From NCBI GenBank assembly GCA_036346395.1, contig CM070601.1, forward strand, positions 6,021,383-6,085,382: a stretch of 64,000 nt of DNA, given 5' to 3'. The stretch is from Hsuehochloa calcarea. Lineage: Eukaryota; Streptophyta; Magnoliopsida; Poales; Poaceae. The position numbers were made by a program, and so were the translations under genes. The first letter of the stretch is position 1. Each line of letters begins with the position of its first letter. Below are positions 24,218-36,498 of the stretch, in pieces. The notes beneath the pieces were generated by a model. The model made no database searches. It was not told the DNA's origin and saw nothing but the letters and a program-made list of their open reading frames with translations.

Positions 24218-27200
24218 AGGCTCTCGGCAGCCCCTCTATCTCTCGCTCTCCCTCTCCGGGCCGACCAATGCCGCCTAGATCCGCCGCCTCAGCAGCCTCC
24301 CATGCCACTGGCGACCTCCCCGCGACGGCGATTGCGGCGGCAAAGAGATCTAGCGGCGACGACGATGAAGGTGCCATGCTCCCCCTCCCCCTTCTTTTCT
24401 CCCACGTGCAGCCGCATCTTGCCCGCCTGGCTCCACCTTGGACCGGCGTTGAGCGCCTAGGGGGCCGATTGTGCCTGAGTCATGGCGGCCGACGTGCACC
24501 CAGCGCCTAGGCGGCCGCCTAGAGCAACACTGATGATAAGAGTAACACCACCACAGTTCTACTCAAGGATCTCATCAGAGAATACTTGTAGCATCAAAGA
24601 TTGTAATGTTGACAGTTGTCTAATGTTCAATCCAATGTCATTAACTAGACTCACAGTTCCAACACTCACCAAATGAGACAATATGAAACAGCTTGAAAAT
24701 CAAGTGCTCAAGAAAGGCTAATTTTCCCAATTGAAAAAACATCTACAGTTCTGCAGCCCAATAGGATCAATACTACAACCAACAATTGGTACATAGCATA
24801 TATTGTGCAGCTCCAACAGTAATGTACCAGATATGGACATTTAACTAAGACACTACTAGATCAAGAAAACTCATGGAGGAACATAGCGAAGAACTAAGTG
24901 AGAGGAACACACTGCTAACACACAAGAAGAACTCAGAACATACTGGTAATAAACTACAAGAATTCGGACATAATCATACATAGAAGTAGACCACACTGAG
25001 CTATGGAAATCAACACATAAAATTTAGAGCTAGTTAGATTTAAGAAAACAAGAGATACACAATGAGAATTTAAGAAATATACCTGATGTGGCGTTGCCTG
25101 ATCAGGACACGAGCATGGTGGATGGACTTGGCCATACCAGCCTTGAAGACAAGAGTCTGAAGACGCCTTGCAAGGAAGTTCTCCACGGTAAGGGCCAGGA
25201 CATAATCAAGCTTGTTCTGCCCATCAGCAAGGAGCCCATAGCGGTTCATGCGGCGAAGTAGCGCCTCACCTTCAAAGATGCGGCGAGGGTTCTTCTCATC
25301 AAGTGTAAGCAGGTGCCTTGCATTGTTACGAATCCGGCTCAAAGCATACTGAACCCGCCACAGCTCCCTCTTGCACCTCAGTCCATACTCACCCACCAGC
25401 TTCAGCTCAGCATCAAGACGCTCCTTCTCATAAGGGCGTCGTGGTTTCTTGAATGTCTTACCATCTGCAATGGAAAGCATTATCAATAAAATGGATCATT
25501 TCCACAAAATAACGGAGAAAGAATCCATTATAGATAAAACAACTTATTCAGAGACCCACAAAATAACAGAGAAAGATAGCCTCAGAGATCCCTTATCCTT
25601 ACACCCTCACCCAAAAAAGACAGAAAACAACCCCCACACAACCAGAAAGAAAACAAAGCGGCTCTGCAAAAACAATTTTCTTAAATAGTTCAAGAAAAAA
25701 AAACTACTAGAAATAATATTTAAGATTATCTCCCATGTGAGTATGTGATCAACTGATGATTTTAGAGTCAAATGAATGGATGATAGTAAGGACCGTGTGT
25801 AAATATTAAAAACTCCAAATTTACGGTTGAATTTCGTTAAATTTTGCTTAAAATCAATCAAATTCGAAATTTAAATTTGCAAATTCGAAAAACCGCCGAT
25901 TTCAAATAAAGCAACTTACCGCCGTATTTCAATCCATGCCGTGTAAATATTAAAAACTCCAAATATACCAGCTCATTAGCAATTATTTATAAAGCAACTT
26001 ATAGCTTCGTGTCAGATTAACTCATACAAACAGCTTAGCAAGTATGCCGGCTTCATACACTCCTACAGCATCCCTACTTTGCCCTAATACTACAAAAGTT
26101 CAGAACTATCAACTTTAGATTTTTTTAAAAAAAATAACCAACTTATTCCAAAATACAGTAATATACCTACCTTTTTTTTTTTACATAAATAATCATCTGT
26201 TGCTCAATCGTTGGGCGACTAGCCCAAGTCGCTCAACGGTTGAGCAACTTGGACACTTATCGCCCAACGGGATACAATGTATGTCCTACTACCTGCACGA
26301 CCTGTACACTAGGACCAACAGTTGGCGATAAGTGTCCAAGTCGCTCAACCGTTGAGCGACTTGGGCCAGTTGCCCAACGGTTGAGCGACAAAGGATTATT
26401 TCTATAAAATCAAAAAAGGTTGGTAGATTACTGTATTTCGGAATAAAAACTAAGTTTTTTTTTTTTAAAAAAAATCATCAACTTTAAGTACAATGGTTCA
26501 AAGATATCATGTGGAACTATCATGCAATGCTTAAGAATACATCAATACTACACCTATGGCTAAACATTCAAATAGTCAATTACAACTTATTAATAGTTTA
26601 TAAAACTTAAAACTTCGTAAGCATAGTCCTCCCTTTTCAATAAGCATTAATATATTATAAGATGAACCTCAAGAGTCAAGATTTACCATAATACATGCAT
26701 CATTTAGTAAGTATAGTGCTCCATTTTCATAAATAAGTTAACATCCATGGATCTAAATAGTGTCATTCCATCCAAATGGGTGACATCATAAACATGTACT
26801 CCCTCCATTGAGAAATATAAGGCCTATAGTTTGAAAGGTCTTGTTGATAAACATAAGGCTTGCATGTAGATTTAATAAGGCTTTTACTCATATGCCCCTA
26901 TTTATTTTCTCTCTATCATATACATTTATTCATTAGCACCCACACAAAGTATTCTCATCTTTCCAAGACAATTATGAAGGGTACCTAAGACATTTTCTCA
27001 CATAACTTTCTCAATTTCACCACCTCCTATACGCCCTATATTTCTCAACAGAGGGAGTAGTACTTAAGACAAACACTCTTAATTAACACCTATCGTATTT
27101 ATACTATTTTTCTTGCCAAACCATGAGGATTGAGGACAACTAATACTATAAAGTCTTCAGTGCATAACTTGTTCATCATCAGATTTTGTATTGTTGTCAG

Positions 27201-28004
27201 ACAAGAACAAACGTTTCAAACCCCATGGCCCCACTTGGAAATAAAGGCACACGCATCTCTTGTACTTAATATATACTAGCAGTCCAATACTCAGATTCTG
27301 TGTTCAATGTGGCACACCACGAAAATACACAACGGGGATCAGGCTCTTGAATGAGCGCATAATTAATGCTAGCACTATCACACCAGTCCATTTCAATCTA
27401 CGCCTACCAATGATATCACGTAAACACAGCAATCTGAACAAAATAATAGCATACATTAGCACACTTCTTTTAAAATTTTGCAACACGCTGAACTTGATTA
27501 ATTACCTGCAGAGTGACATGTAAAGCACACAAGTTGAGTTGCAGCTAAACATTAACGCCACAGCAGCACGAGCTCCTATGCGAAACAAAAAGCTCGCAGC
27601 CTCGCCCAGCGAAATAACCTAGAGATAGACGCACACTACCGATACTGATTGCATGGCTACGAGCATCATCCTGGACCGAGAGTAAAGATAAAAATTCTAA
27701 GCACCCTTCGCACGAACTGACCCACGAACAGCTGCGCTGGATCTAACATAAACAACAACGAGGACTGCTGCAAGAACAGACCATCGAGGCATCTCTACAC
27801 GGCAAATCTTGGTCCAGATCATCTCAACAAGCGAATCCATCACCGCGTTGCGCAAGACAAAATCGTACTACAGGTAAGAGAACCAATCAAGAACTCACAG
27901 AACTAGAGCGCCATCTTTGATCCGTGGCTACCACACGAGCAGCATACACAGGGAGAGAGAGGGAGGGAGCACTTACAGTTGCGGTAGAAATTGACGTGCA
28001 CCAT
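23308..28004 (-). CDS. RPS9: 40S ribosomal protein S9 (uS4 family), three coding exons
   Basis: The coding exons are 28004-27977, 25464-25083 and 23485-23308. Both introns have GT-AG ends (donor GTAAGT at 27976, acceptor TTGCAG before 25464; donor GTATAT at 25082, acceptor ATGCAG before 23485). The joined frame is 588 nt, giving 195 aa, the normal length for plant S9. It starts MVHVNFYRNYGKTFKKPRRP and ends in a glycine run followed by acidic EEEDEE. The conserved core includes RRIFEGEALLRRMNRYG and the S4 RNA-binding part QTLVFKAGMAKSIHHARVLI. The product binds 18S rRNA in the small subunit head/body region and acts in the cytosol and nucleolus. All residues look intact. The introns (2512 and 1597 bp) are loaded with mobile elements. 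Confidence 0.97.
23639..23730. repeat. three perfect 30-bp tandem units in RPS9 intron 2
   Basis: A 30-bp unit (GAAAATATTGTTGCATCAAA and ten more bases) is repeated three times without mismatch, with two extra bases of a fourth unit. Perfect identity suggests recent slippage. Confidence 0.9.
23915..24530. mobile_element. GC-rich insertion in RPS9 intron 2, unclassified
   Basis: A roughly 600-bp GC-rich block interrupts an AT-rich intron. Both edges carry CCTAGG/GCGCCTAGG-type palindromic motifs (GCGCCTAGCGCCTAGGGAG on the left, GCGCCTAGGCGGCCGCCTAG on the right) in inverted arrangement. Between them lie three GATCTAAA-CAATATCG units, a CT run at about 24190-24218 and a GC-rich coding-like tract. 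The architecture resembles a transposon that has captured a gene 5' region (Pack-type), but no target duplication was confirmed. Confidence 0.5.
26104..26491. mobile_element. foldback (long-hairpin) MITE in RPS9 intron 1
   Basis: The two halves are imperfect inverted repeats of about 165 bp. The left arm runs from ATCAACTTTAGATTTTTTTA through CCAAAATACAGTAATATACC to the GTCGCTCAACGGTTGAGC blocks and GGACACTTATCGCC; the right arm is the same in reverse. The loop of about 40 bp is near 26275-26315. Each arm contains shorter palindromes such as GTCGCTCAACCGTTGAGCGA, so hairpins are nested. No coding capacity. Confidence 0.85.
26799..27057. mobile_element. Stowaway MITE in RPS9 intron 1
   Basis: The element starts CTCCCTCCATTGAGAAATAT, and its far end read inversely is CTCCCTCTGTTGAGAAATAT. 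TA dinucleotides flank it at 26797-26798 and 27058-27059, the target of Tc1/mariner-type Stowaway elements. Length is 259 bp, typical for the family. Confidence 0.93.
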
Positions 28005-28024
28005 TGTCGGAGCTCCGGCTCAAC

Positions 28025-28055
<31 letters not shown>

Positions 28056-28131
28056 ATTGGTAAAGCCCTTCTCTTTCCCGAGGAGAGGAGGCGAGGGGTG
28101 AGGAGAAGTTTTATACGGCGGCGGCGCGAGA

Positions 28132-28152
28132 AAACCCTAATTTTGATGGGCC
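28132..28152 (-). promoter_or_regulatory. telo-box and site II element of the RPS9 promoter
   Basis: AAACCCTAA (28132-28140) and TGGGCC (28147-28152) lie side by side about 130-150 bp upstream of the S9 start codon. This pairing is the established signature of plant ribosomal protein and other growth-linked promoters, bound by telo-box factors and TCP proteins. Confidence 0.75.
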
Positions 28153-28443
28153 GAGGTCGAAGCCGAGGCCTTCGGGGGTTAGCGGGTCGGGCCGGGCGTT
28201 GCCGGGTGATAATGTGAGATTCGCTACATCGCTTCAATAATCGTGCGAGTTCGTTATGTCGTGTACTCATTTATGCAACTTTGTTGCTTTTTACCTCCAC
28301 ATAAAACAGCTCAATTTTCGTAGGAATTGAGAAGAATTCATGTATTCAAAACGAGCCAGGGCCACTAAAGGATAAATTAAGTAATTTTTTAGGGGAAAAG
28401 TCATCAAAGTTTTCTTTTACCGTGATGTTCTAGATGGACGTGA

Positions 28444-28530
28444 GGGCCCATTTGAATCAAGGGATTTCCAAATGCAAAAAAAATATAGGATTTGCCACAC
28501 CTTGTGAAATTCCTATATTTCAAACAGGCC
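28444..28530. mobile_element. short decayed Tourist-like MITE
   Basis: The ends GGGCCCATTTGAA and, inversely, GGCCTGTTTGAAAT resemble Tourist termini, with internal inverted segments around AAATATAGGA and TCCTATATTT. Flanks are TGA and TAA, so a target duplication is not exact. Confidence 0.55.
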
Positions 28531-31165
28531 TAAAAGTAGCGCTGATATACGGACGAACAAACCTTGGCTATTTTTTGTTGGCAATTTTTTTGTAAACAAG
28601 ATATAAATCACCTGATTCAGGACCTTTGAAGTAGGCATAACACTGGGAGGTCAAGATAATGAAAATGTAGCAAATAACAACACAGAGGCAACACATCCAC
28701 TGGGGAGATATTATAGAAATTAATATACAGCATTTAAGAAAATTAATATGCAATGAAACATCTCCTATACATACGTTAGAAGTTCCTTTTGCTTTTTACA
28801 AAGAGCATTTGCTGTGTTGGGTTGATTTAAAATGGCGCGACAGAGGGCTCAAGTGCAATTCGATGGTAATACAGGGATGGTTGTGATGAAGGAAGATACA
28901 GGAGAGGCAAGACAGCCGATAATTGCACGGCTTTGGTTTCTGTTTGTCCTCCTTTGCCGCTGAGGGGCTCGATGCCGATAGATAGTCTTGACTATTGTGC
29001 AAAGTTAATATCCTATCTCTCGAGGACTTATCTGAGCTGCTTTTTTTTTTGCATATGTTTGCATTGGGTTCGATCGTGGTCTGTGTTATTACGGGTGTAT
29101 AATCACCCTCGTATAATGGTAATTTTTTTTTTGACAAAATAGCGTTTCTATTGTGCTCTCTATGCGCCGACAGGAGCATGTTAGCCCACGATAGCATGCC
29201 GGGTGATGCGGTTACGGTGCACGGCAGCAGGTACGAACTGTGCACATGGAGCACAACAAGGATGATATTTTTGTTATTTTGGACATAAGAAGGCTAGATT
29301 TACTATTCCATTTTGAAACAAAATCAAAAGATCCAATAACTCATCCGACGCCTAATAGGACATTGTTTAGCTAAGTAATGTATAGCAACCTTCTCGCCCT
29401 ACCTCCTCTCAAGTGGGTTTCACCCGATGCGATGCTACTATCAACTGGGGAACCACCATATCCTTCCATACGTGGGCTCATAAACACCTGTAGACAGTGG
29501 GGATCTATGTTGGGCTAGTAGATGTCATGGGACACCAGGCCAGCTCCATTTTTTCACTAGTACAACCCATATAAAAATTGTGTGACCCTAGTGCCAAAAT
29601 CTCAGTGACATCGGCGCAAGCGGCATGTATTGCGCTCCCCAATTGTCAAGGAAATAAAAATACAGACATTAACTATTTAGTACAACGTTGCTTGATTTTT
29701 GGTAAGCACTTTGTTCCCTATTTTTTTTAATCATCGCGCGATACTATTTTAGACATGTAATCATGTTAAATTGTCGAGAAAAAAATACACACATTAACTA
29801 TTTAGTACAACGTTGCTTGATAATTCGGTATATTTTGCTATGTACGGTGACACCCAATCATTTTTGTTCTAGATTCACCCCTGCCCGTAGATGCATATTC
29901 TACCTTATTTGTCATTTCAAACTTTTTATGAAAGATTTTGAACTAGCAGTAATAGGCGAGCTTCTATGAAATCCATAACTACAAATGAAAGTGTGCAACA
30001 ATTTCATAAAATGAATAGTGTGTACTTCATTCCGCATTGCTAGTTTTATAGATTAGTCTTATTCACTTGATTAGGTCTTTTTTATTCAAAGAGGCTAAAA
30101 ATTCTGATCTAGAAAACAATTTTAATCACGTGATAGCCTATAAAAAAAGATGCTATCATACAACTACAGCATGGTCACGCGGTTTATGATTGATGTTAGA
30201 ATGAGAAGCATGAATTATCGCGATTAAGTGGAGTATTCATCGTCTCAGCGTAGCATGGTGCATTTAACCCTGTATTAGTGTATTATATACGACTTGACCA
30301 AGTTTAAAGTTTTAGGCCATGTAGTAAATTAGGATCAGAAAAAAAAAAAATAGTTTGGTATAGGAAAATACATGAATATACACTTCATCTAGCCGGAGCT
30401 ATACAAAAAGATGTAGCCGGAGCTATACAAAAAGATCCCATCAATTAGCTCAGCCAGGTCGTCAGCGGGACACTGGGTATTTGGGTGGCTATATTTTTGA
30501 AGAAAATTAACAATATGGTACTAAATATTTATATAATTCATAATATGGCATTCATTGTAAGACTGATATGTAGGTTCACGATCTATATATAAGTGAGACA
30601 CAAGTTATGAAGATCCGAAGTTATTCAGTGATATATAGTGATTTTTTTTTTGCTAGGCATAAAATATAGAAGCAGTATCGTATGTCTTGAATACATGTTG
30701 GAATTATGCATGTTATAGATTAGTACATCGATGATTTTGGAGTATGGATACAATTTCAACATTTTAAGACATCCATTTGGAACGCATTTGGGACATACAA
30801 ATGTGTTTCTGGTTATTATCGAAACCCTATCTCTTTCGATTCAATGGCTTAGCTTTGGGTTATTGTTAGCGTGCTTCAGTGTTGGCGCGTGCATCTCATG
30901 TGTTTAATTGGTCCACGCCTCAAGCAAGGAAGGATTGAAATTTCGTTGGTCCATTCAACAATGAAATAGACAGGTGATGACTACTGAGCTTAACATTTAT
31001 TGTGTATGCAGTGTATTATGTCGTGTGATCGATAAACTTTTTTTCTCTAGTGTATCTCATGTCACTACAAATGTTAGATGGTAATAGTAATGTTATGTAC
31101 AGTAGGCATAAAACCAACCTAACCAACCAGAATGAAACCATATTTTTTACGATTTCAGGCTCTGT
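28531..31165. other. intergenic DNA between RPS9 and the bHLH gene
   Basis: No gene can be supported. Two small direct repeats are present: CATTAACTATTTAGTACAAC at 29668 and 29792 (about 125 bp apart), and AGCCGGAGCTATACAAAAAG at 30391 and again about 24 bp later. Short frames at 28796-29254 (minus) have no recognised domain. Confidence 0.5.
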
Positions 31166-31357
31166 TTGGAATTTACATGTGCAGTTGACACCCTCAATCA
31201 TTTAAAGGACTACAACTCAAGATTCCGCTTCTTAATTCATGAAGCCTTGGAGTGTGCTGATCAGGTTCCGAGGTTTGCCGTTAGGCATGTGAAAAGAGAT
31301 CAAAATGTTCTTGCACATGAAATCGCACGTCATAGTGCTATGTGGCATGACGCATGA
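31166..31357 (+). pseudogene. RNase H-like (RVT_3 type) fragment
   Basis: The 63-codon frame reads like the C-terminal half of the RNase H-like domain that follows plant non-LTR reverse transcriptases: an IHEALECADQVPRFAV segment, then RHVKRDQNVLAHEIARHS, matching the family pattern of (V/R)-x-R-x-x-N-x-x-A-H-x-(L/I)-A-R. The N-terminal half and any reverse transcriptase are absent, so it is a remnant of a LINE-like element or of a host gene derived from one. It ends about 1.4 kb upstream of the bHLH start codon. Confidence 0.6.
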
Positions 31358-32711
31358 GTCTTTTCCAACTTGTACCGTTTATTTCTCAAGATTGTATCCC
31401 AATTGTTACCCAGTAATCAATAAAGCTCTCCCTTTCTCGTAGAAACAAAAACAGTTCAATTCCAGTAGCATTTGCGCATTCCAAAACAGGTTCTTTGTTG
31501 GTTATAATCTACTCAAGTTTTTGCATCATCCATTCCAGAGAAAGAAACATACTACAAAGTTACAAACATCAAAGTAAAAAATTTACACTATCCATTCAGC
31601 AGTGAGAGAGGTGATTGCCAGCAGAGTAGAGAATAATTTCCATCGCGGTCCATCTGGAGCTGATCTGATCCAGTGTCCACATTCATCCCATCTCTCCGAG
31701 CGTTTCTCAATTCTCATATCAATCAGCGAATTCCCGTGGGGCCGACGGCGACGGGAATCGCCATCTGTCACCGCGCTGGCGTCTGGATCACACAAGTGTG
31801 CGGGTGGGTGGCCGCCACACGCTCGGTGCGTGCTCGCCTCCCTCCCCAACTTCCCATTGCCATTCTACTCCCAGTCGTCTCCACCCTCCCAGACTCCCAG
31901 TCCCCACCCGGCGCCGGCCGACCCCAGCGGATCAAGATCCACCGAAACTGAGGTATCCGGGCCGCAAAGATCGTTTCTTGATGTGAATTCAGGTGGATTT
32001 GGTGAGGGGCAAAGCTGGGTTCTTTGTGGGTGGGTTGCGAGGGATGGCCATGGTGATGGTTCAGTTGCTCTGTAGTAGTAGGAAGAAGAAGTTGCTTTCT
32101 TGATGAGGGTTGAGATTGAGATGGGTTCAGTGGGGAAGTCTGGGTCTTGATAGATGTTGGATAGGATGAGCAGCTCATGTTTGGCTTAGTTGCTGTTGAA
32201 TAGAGAGAAGCTTGCTTCTTGATGTTGACTCTAGGGACATTCTGTGTGCTGTTAGAGTGGTAGAGTTGGCCTTTCTTGGTAGGTTGTAGGAGCAATTTGA
32301 TTGCATGATTTCTCCGAAGGCAGTCATGTTAGAGTTCTTGATGTGGATTCTGATGGATTCGTGCTATTGATTTGATCTTTCTTCAAATGGAATGCTGGTT
32401 TATTGATGTGATTATGTGCAGCCTCGTACTATTATTTCGTCCCCCCCCAAAAAAAAAAATCTATCAGTTTAGTACATATGGCGCTTCTATGTTCTGGTGT
32501 ATATCTTCCGAAGGTAAAAGTGTAGTTCGTGATGGTAGTATGGGTCTTGATACTTCCTTAGAACCACTTCCCGCGAAATTCTGTAGTTTTTAATGATTGA
32601 ATTTGGTGTTCCTAAGACTATAGTATGAGGTTTATATTAGTTGGCCTTCTTGTTATCCTCGGTTTTGAGCTTTGTTCTTTTGGTGCTTTAATATACATTT
32701 GTGTGATGCAG
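31358..32711. other. promoter and leader region of the bHLH gene
   Basis: The GC-rich stretch 31680-31950 resembles a 5' UTR exon. A donor-like GAG/GTATCC at about 31951 could join to the acceptor GATGCAG ending at 32711, just before the exon containing the start codon. No clear TATA box was found. The 157-codon frame at 31602-32075 is likely leader sequence read by chance. Confidence 0.45.
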
Positions 32712-32727
32712 GAATCAGAATCTGGGC

Positions 32728-35700
32728 ATGGTGGCTGACACGGAGAGCTCAGATTCACTGGCTGGCAGTTCAAATGCTGCTGCCGAGAAGCCTGCTGATG
32801 GGTTGGTCTTTAACTATTTATCTTCTTCTATCCAGTTTTTATTTATTTAGCTTCATAGCATCATGCCTTCTTGTCGCTATGGCCAATTAGCCTATGCTCA
32901 TAACCAAATTGTTGTCATGTTAGACTGTCTCCTGTTCTAATTGTGTCTAACTTTCTGAGCTAGTGACTCCCTGTGGTCAAGTCTAAAATATCCAACTATA
33001 TAGACATAGGGAATGATTATGAGCTACCATGCAAATGAACCTGAATGCATTTACTACCACATTTGCTATAAGTCACTCCTTATCTTGGGTGATTGTCGTA
33101 GAACAATGCTAGCCTCCACCAGGCGATCACATTCTCCTCATTTATCTTCATTTGATCCATCAGCAGCATTGCAGCAATAACAAACGATCAAAGTGAGCAT
33201 CGTTCCCAAGATGAGACTGACTGTTATTTGTAAATAGACATCACAGAAGTTTAAGAAAGTGTGACTTAGCCAGTAGTTTATGGCCTGAGACTTGTCTTTT
33301 TCGTGATCAACCTCCTAGTTCGACTTAGTTCTCTTCTTCATGTTTTGTATTCTTTTACTAACCCTAATGCTGCATGCTTGAGCGTTTTGTTGTCAAATGT
33401 AGTTGTTTGATAGCCCAGTAAAGGGCCACAACTTACTGCAAAGTGATGATCTGCGAGAGAGGTCATGTGTTATTACTACCTAATAGTTGAGAAGGCTCAT
33501 TTGCTCCCATGGATTGCACATTTTCACCTACATTTTTTTATATAAGTTATTTGTACCTGCATGCATGTCAGAGCTAGATTATTTGATGATTTTAGGTGTA
33601 TGACCCCACTAGAGGTTAGTTTTTCTTTTTGCGCTTCCAGTTTTTTTGGATCCTGTTCTCTGAACTCACAACAAGCTTAGAAAGAGAGAGTTCGTTATAT
33701 ATAGAAGCATAGACTAGAAGAAACCTTCTTGTACTAAAGAGTAAAGACTACTTAGGACAATAGAGTAACCACAGGACTGTGCAGTTGAGTCCCTGCTCCT
33801 TTATCCTGCCGTATGACCACTGGGAACAAATTCGCCATAGAGGTTTGCAGTTTGGTACCTGGTTCACATAAAAATCTGGTATATAGTCTATAGTAAGTTG
33901 CTAACAGAGTGGTATTTTTTAAAAACTTCAGTGTAGTTGACAACCTCAAAGAAACATGTTGCATGCTACTTTAATATTCGGGCATCTGTCAAAATTCAGA
34001 GTTGCTTAGGCTTAGGTTTTGTCAATGAGTTGAAATTGACTATTTGTACATTTCACCTTCAGATTATTCTGAACCTTGTCGTTGTCCATTCTTTCCACAT
34101 GTTTATTTCCTATAGTAGTGTACCTTCTCCCACAGTCTATTCATTTTTATTGCTGCAACACTTTTTTGTTTCAGAAGATTTGTTTGCTGCAGGCCTCTTG
34201 ACAAAAGATCTCAGGAAAAGGCTCCAAAGAAAACTCATAAAGCTGAACGAGAGAAACTTAAGCGTGACCAGTTGAATGACCTTTTTCTTGAGTTCACCAG
34301 TATGCTAGGTTAGTACAGTGCATTACCAATCATTGAGTATGTCTGTCATAGATTTAATTTGTTCTTTGGGGAAAATATCAGTAACTAAGATTCCATCATT
34401 CTGTGCCCTCCACTCAAACTCATCTGTCCTTTTAATTACTTAATGGCAAGCTACACAATATACAATCCCAACAATGCAAAGGTGTAACTTAAAATTAGGT
34501 GATATTTTAGCAGTGTTCACAGGTATTTAATGTGCAGTATGTGTGCACCATTCAGAGTATTAGTGCGACAACTGAGGGAACATATGTTGATTCCTGGATT
34601 TAATTATCTGCAATTGTGTCATAAGCATGTATACTATCTGTTCATCTGGATGCATACTATCTGTGCATCATCTCTGTTTTTCTTTTGGGTCAAACTCATC
34701 TCATCTTCTATCCTAGTAATAGATTCTAAGACTCTAGAAGTCTATATGGGTCCCATTTTGTTGAAATTGCTAAATATTCCCATGTAAGGGGCTGGCTTTG
34801 CTGCTTTCTTCAAGCTCACTTTTGAGTGGTCCACCACATGTTGCTCTGAGAACAAAATTCTGAAGGGGAAAGTTGTCATCAACTTGTTCTTTAGCCCTTA
34901 TAAAAGGTTATTATTTATTATGAAAACATCTGAAAGCCAATACTTCCATTATTTGCATTACCCTTTCTATGGTCACCATATCATTGTATATGATGAATAA
35001 ACCATGCCATGGTGGATAACCTTGTGTATATCATCATCCATTGACATCAGTCATGTTAGCACTATCTGCTACTGATTACTGATCTATTGCTAGTGGTTGG
35101 TATCATGGAAGGAAATACTAATGTGGGAAACTTTGCTACATTTTTACTACTATAGTTTTAGAAATACATGTTAGATCTATTAAGCTTTACTTTGAATGGA
35201 ACACCACTTATGCGGATAATTCTTGCTGATGTACCGTGCAGTCATGCATACTGATGAACAAGTAGGGAAAGACATTTGCTGAATGATGTATTTAATACGA
35301 ATTTGTTGGTAAAATAATCATCGTGCCTTCTTGTGATGAGTTGTTTGCAGAACCTTGCCTTGGCTGTACAGTTCTGCATGTTTATCGATGTTGGTTGTAT
35401 AAGAAATGTCTAAGCCATATTGTTTTTCTAATCAACACAGCTCTGCTATTACAGATCTTGATCCACAAAATAGTGGAAAAGCTACAGTATTGGGTGATGC
35501 TGCTCGAGTACTGCGAGATTTATCTACTCAAGTAGAATCTCTTAGAAAGGAACAATCTACTCTTCTAACTGAACGCCAATATGTGAGTTTTCAGAATTCA
35601 TGTGCTTATATATTCTTGATCAAAATTTTAAACATGTTATATACTGCATGGACTCTTGTAATTCTCAAACAATTGGGACAAATTATAGACAATGCAGACC

Positions 35701-36498
35701 TGTCAAAGCAAACAAGCCTTCTACAATCATTACTTTCCTTGTTCAATTTAAGGATGAACATCTAGCGTGACTGCTTGAGTTGTGCTTCCCAATAAGCATG
35801 TAGTATCTTCTTTGCTTGTAGTCAATGCCTTCATTGAAACTGTACATATGAAATTAACTGCCATTAACATTACAACTTTCCCATTGGAAGCTGCTACAAT
35901 AATTTTACTGGTTGCTTGATTTATCAAAATGTTTAGTTGGTTCAGGCTACTTTCTTCATTGCCTTCACTGTTAAGCCTAATTCACACTTACTAACAGGTC
36001 AGTTCAGAGAAGAATGAGCTGCAAGAGGAGAATACTACACTCAAAGCCCAAATATTAGAACTACAGAACGAGCTTCATGCAAGGATGGGAAACAACAGCC
36101 TCAATCTAAGCAGTCTTGGGATATCACATCCAACAGGGACCAATAGCCCTAATTTAGCAACTCACCCCATGCCACATCATATATGGAGCAACGGTTCTAA
36201 TTTAATCACACTGCCCATTACGCACCCAACGAACTCATTCTCTCCATTGCAAAATCAGCACCATCACTCTGCTGATTCTGGTCAGGTTTATGCACCACGA
36301 CCTCAGGAGCTGCAGCTCTTTCCAGGGACATCAGCATCGCTGGAGCGAGAACGTTCCCAACATAGAAGCACCCCGGCTACATCTTCGAGCCTGACAGATT
36401 CTTTGCCTGGGCAGCTTTGCCTCAGCCTTCCACAAACATCTCAAGAAGAAAGCGGCAGTGGTGCATTGGGCATCAGAAAAGAAAGAAAAAACGGTTAG
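32728..36498 (+). CDS. bHLH transcription factor, subgroup IVb (bHLH11/bHLH121-like)
   Basis: The coding exons are 32728-32801, 34193-34308, 35455-35582 and 35998-36498. All junctions are GT-AG and in phase, giving 819 nt and 272 aa. The basic region and helix-loop-helix span about 37-88 (THKAEREKLKRDQLNDLF, with the Glu and Arg used for E-box contact). A long leucine-zipper-like coil follows, with Leu at 86, 93, 100, 114, 121 and 128 and Val at 107. The tail is Ser/Pro/His-rich and contains LCLSL at 246-250, an LxLxL EAR repression motif. Subgroup IVb members act in the nucleus in iron-deficiency control, and EAR-bearing members recruit TOPLESS co-repressors. Rice OsbHLH061/062 are the likely relatives. 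That role is inferred from family. Confidence 0.92.
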
